Positions 5,498 through 6,457 of a stretch of DNA of 6,457 nucleotides are shown here, piece by piece. The stretch is from contig DPJQ01000158.1 of the NCBI GenBank assembly GCA_003542935.1, positions 9,977-16,433 on the forward strand, given 5' to 3'. Position numbers and translations under genes: made by a program. The notes beneath the pieces are model-generated. The model saw only the letters and a program-made list of their open reading frames with translations, searched no databases and was not told where the DNA came from. The DNA comes from Lachnospiraceae bacterium (GTDB taxonomy: Bacteria > Bacillota > Clostridia > Lachnospirales > Lachnospiraceae). How positions within the stretch are numbered: the stretch's first letter is position 1; each line of letters starts with the position of its first letter.

Positions 5498-6457
5498 ATG
5501 CGACAGACCAAGGATAAATATTTCGGCGATGTCCGATTTTATAAAAGAGTATTCATGATTGCCATTCCTATTATGATACAAAACGGTATTACAAATTTTG
5601 TGAATATGCTTGACAACATTATGATCGGACAGATAGGAACCGAATCCATGTCCGGGGTGTCAATCGTAAATCAGATATTATTTGTATACAATCTCTGCAT
5701 TTTCGGAGCAGTCTCCGGTGCAGGGATTTTTACAGCCCAGTATTATGGACAGCAAAATGTAAAGGGAATTCAGCATACGGTTCGTTTTAAATTATGGGTG
5801 GGGATAGCAGTCACTTTATTGGCATTCGGCATATGTATAGCAGGCGGCCCCGCTCTGATCAGTATGTATCTGAAAGGGGAAGGAACTGCCGAAAGTATCA
5901 AGGCTACCTTGTACTATGGCAGACAATATATGTTGATTATGCTGGCAGGGCTGCCGTTTTATATGGTTACACAGGTATATGCCAGTACTCTGCGGGAATG
6001 CGGCAAGACAGTATTACCCATGAAAGCAGGTATAGCCGCCATTTTGATCAATTTAGTGTTCAATTATCTGCTGATCTACGGAAAATTTGGATTTCCGGCA
6101 TGGGGCGTACAGGGGGCAGCCGTTGCGACGGTTTGTTCCCGCGTGGCGGAGACTGCCATCATCGTCGTGGCCACCCATCGGAATTCCCGTGAGAATCCTT
6201 TTGTAGCAGGGCTATATCATACCATGGCTATCCCCCGTGATGTGGTTAGAAAAATTGTCATCAAGGGAACGCCGCTTCTTTTTAATGAGACTTTCTGGGC
6301 GGCGGGGATGGCTTCTCTGGCCGGATGTTATTCTCTGAGAGGGCTAAACGTGGTTGCCGCCCTCAATATTTCGAACACTATAGCCAACCTGTTCAATATT
6401 TCTTTTGTGGCCATGGGAGAAGCTGTAGCTATTATTGTCGGACAGATTCTGGGAACC
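5498..6457 (+). CDS. MATE-family multidrug/cation efflux pump (3' truncated by window)
   Basis: The frame is open for 320 codons from this ATG to the last base, so the gene continues beyond the window; MATE proteins are usually about 440-460 residues with 12 helices. AGGGAG (5485-5490) is 7 nt upstream of this ATG and only 1 nt from the in-frame ATG at 5492, so 5498 is preferred. Roughly eight membrane helices are visible (near 16-42, 54-78, 98-118, 140-162, 175-195, 202-226, 256-280, 286-318). MatE-type features include NMLDNIMIGQIG (36-47), VSGAGIFTAQYYGQ (72-85) and the NYLLIYGKFGFPAWGVQGAA segment (189-208) ending in ATVCSRVAE. The family exports drugs or metabolites in exchange for Na+ or H+; the substrate is not predictable here. 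It has its own promoter, so it is a separate unit from rsfS. Confidence 0.93.
   Translation, partial: MRQTKDKYFGDVRFYKRVFMIAIPIMIQNGITNFVNMLDNIMIGQIGTESMSGVSIVNQILFVYNLCIFGAVSGAGIFTAQYYGQQNVKGIQHTVRFKLWVGIAVTLLAFGICIAGGPALISMYLKGEGTAESIKATLYYGRQYMLIMLAGLPFYMVTQVYASTLRECGKTVLPMKAGIAAILINLVFNYLLIYGKFGFPAWGVQGAAVATVCSRVAETAIIVVATHRNSRENPFVAGLYHTMAIPRDVVRKIVIKGTPLLFNETFWAAGMASLAGCYSLRGLNVVAALNISNTIANLFNISFVAMGEAVAIIVGQILGT

Noticed and set aside
5794..6192. 132-codon open frame on the + strand
   Set aside because: It is in another frame inside the MATE gene, lacks a ribosome site and has an implausible Arg/Gly/Ser-rich product.

Overview
The window looks like a chromosomal segment of a Gram-positive Clostridia, most probably a member of the Lachnospiraceae. 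The reasons are strong AAGGAGG-type ribosome binding sites, sigma-A-like promoters, a type of ABC exporter pair common in Firmicutes, a nadD-yqeK-rsfS cluster in the usual Firmicutes order, and a Gram-positive-style lipoprotein. The taxonomic call is inference. All recognisable genes are on the + strand, and the content is mostly housekeeping and transport.

Layout: (1) Bases 2-2670 hold two overlapping genes for a heterodimeric ABC exporter. The first is cut by the left window edge; the second is complete. Their motif substitutions are complementary: the first lacks the catalytic glutamate and switch histidine, and the second has LSQGQ instead of LSGGQ. This predicts one degenerate and one competent ATP site, as in the TM287/288 and BmrC/BmrD class. 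(2) Bases 2671-2881 are a spacer with an 11-bp tandem repeat and a good promoter. (3) Bases 2882-3418 encode a small lipoprotein of unknown function. (4) Bases 3419-3692 are a 274-bp non-coding, highly structured element with matching inverted ends flanked by TA. It resembles a MITE or structured intergenic repeat and is the most unusual object in the window. Its right end carries a plausible outward promoter toward nadD. (5) Bases 3721-5307 are nadD, yqeK and rsfS, joined by overlaps of 4 and 38 nt and probably translationally coupled. They cover NAD synthesis, Ap4A hydrolysis and ribosome silencing. (6) Bases 5308-5497 contain a strong 13-bp-stem terminator whose T-rich tail runs into the -35 box of the next promoter. 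(7) Bases 5498-6457 are the first 320 codons of a MATE-family efflux pump, open at the right edge.

The window holds two drug- or metabolite-export systems on either side of a nucleotide and ribosome maintenance operon. No CRISPR array, tRNA, rRNA, transposase or obvious defence system is visible. The best candidate for something poorly described is the structured repeat at 3419-3692, followed by the orphan lipoprotein beside it.
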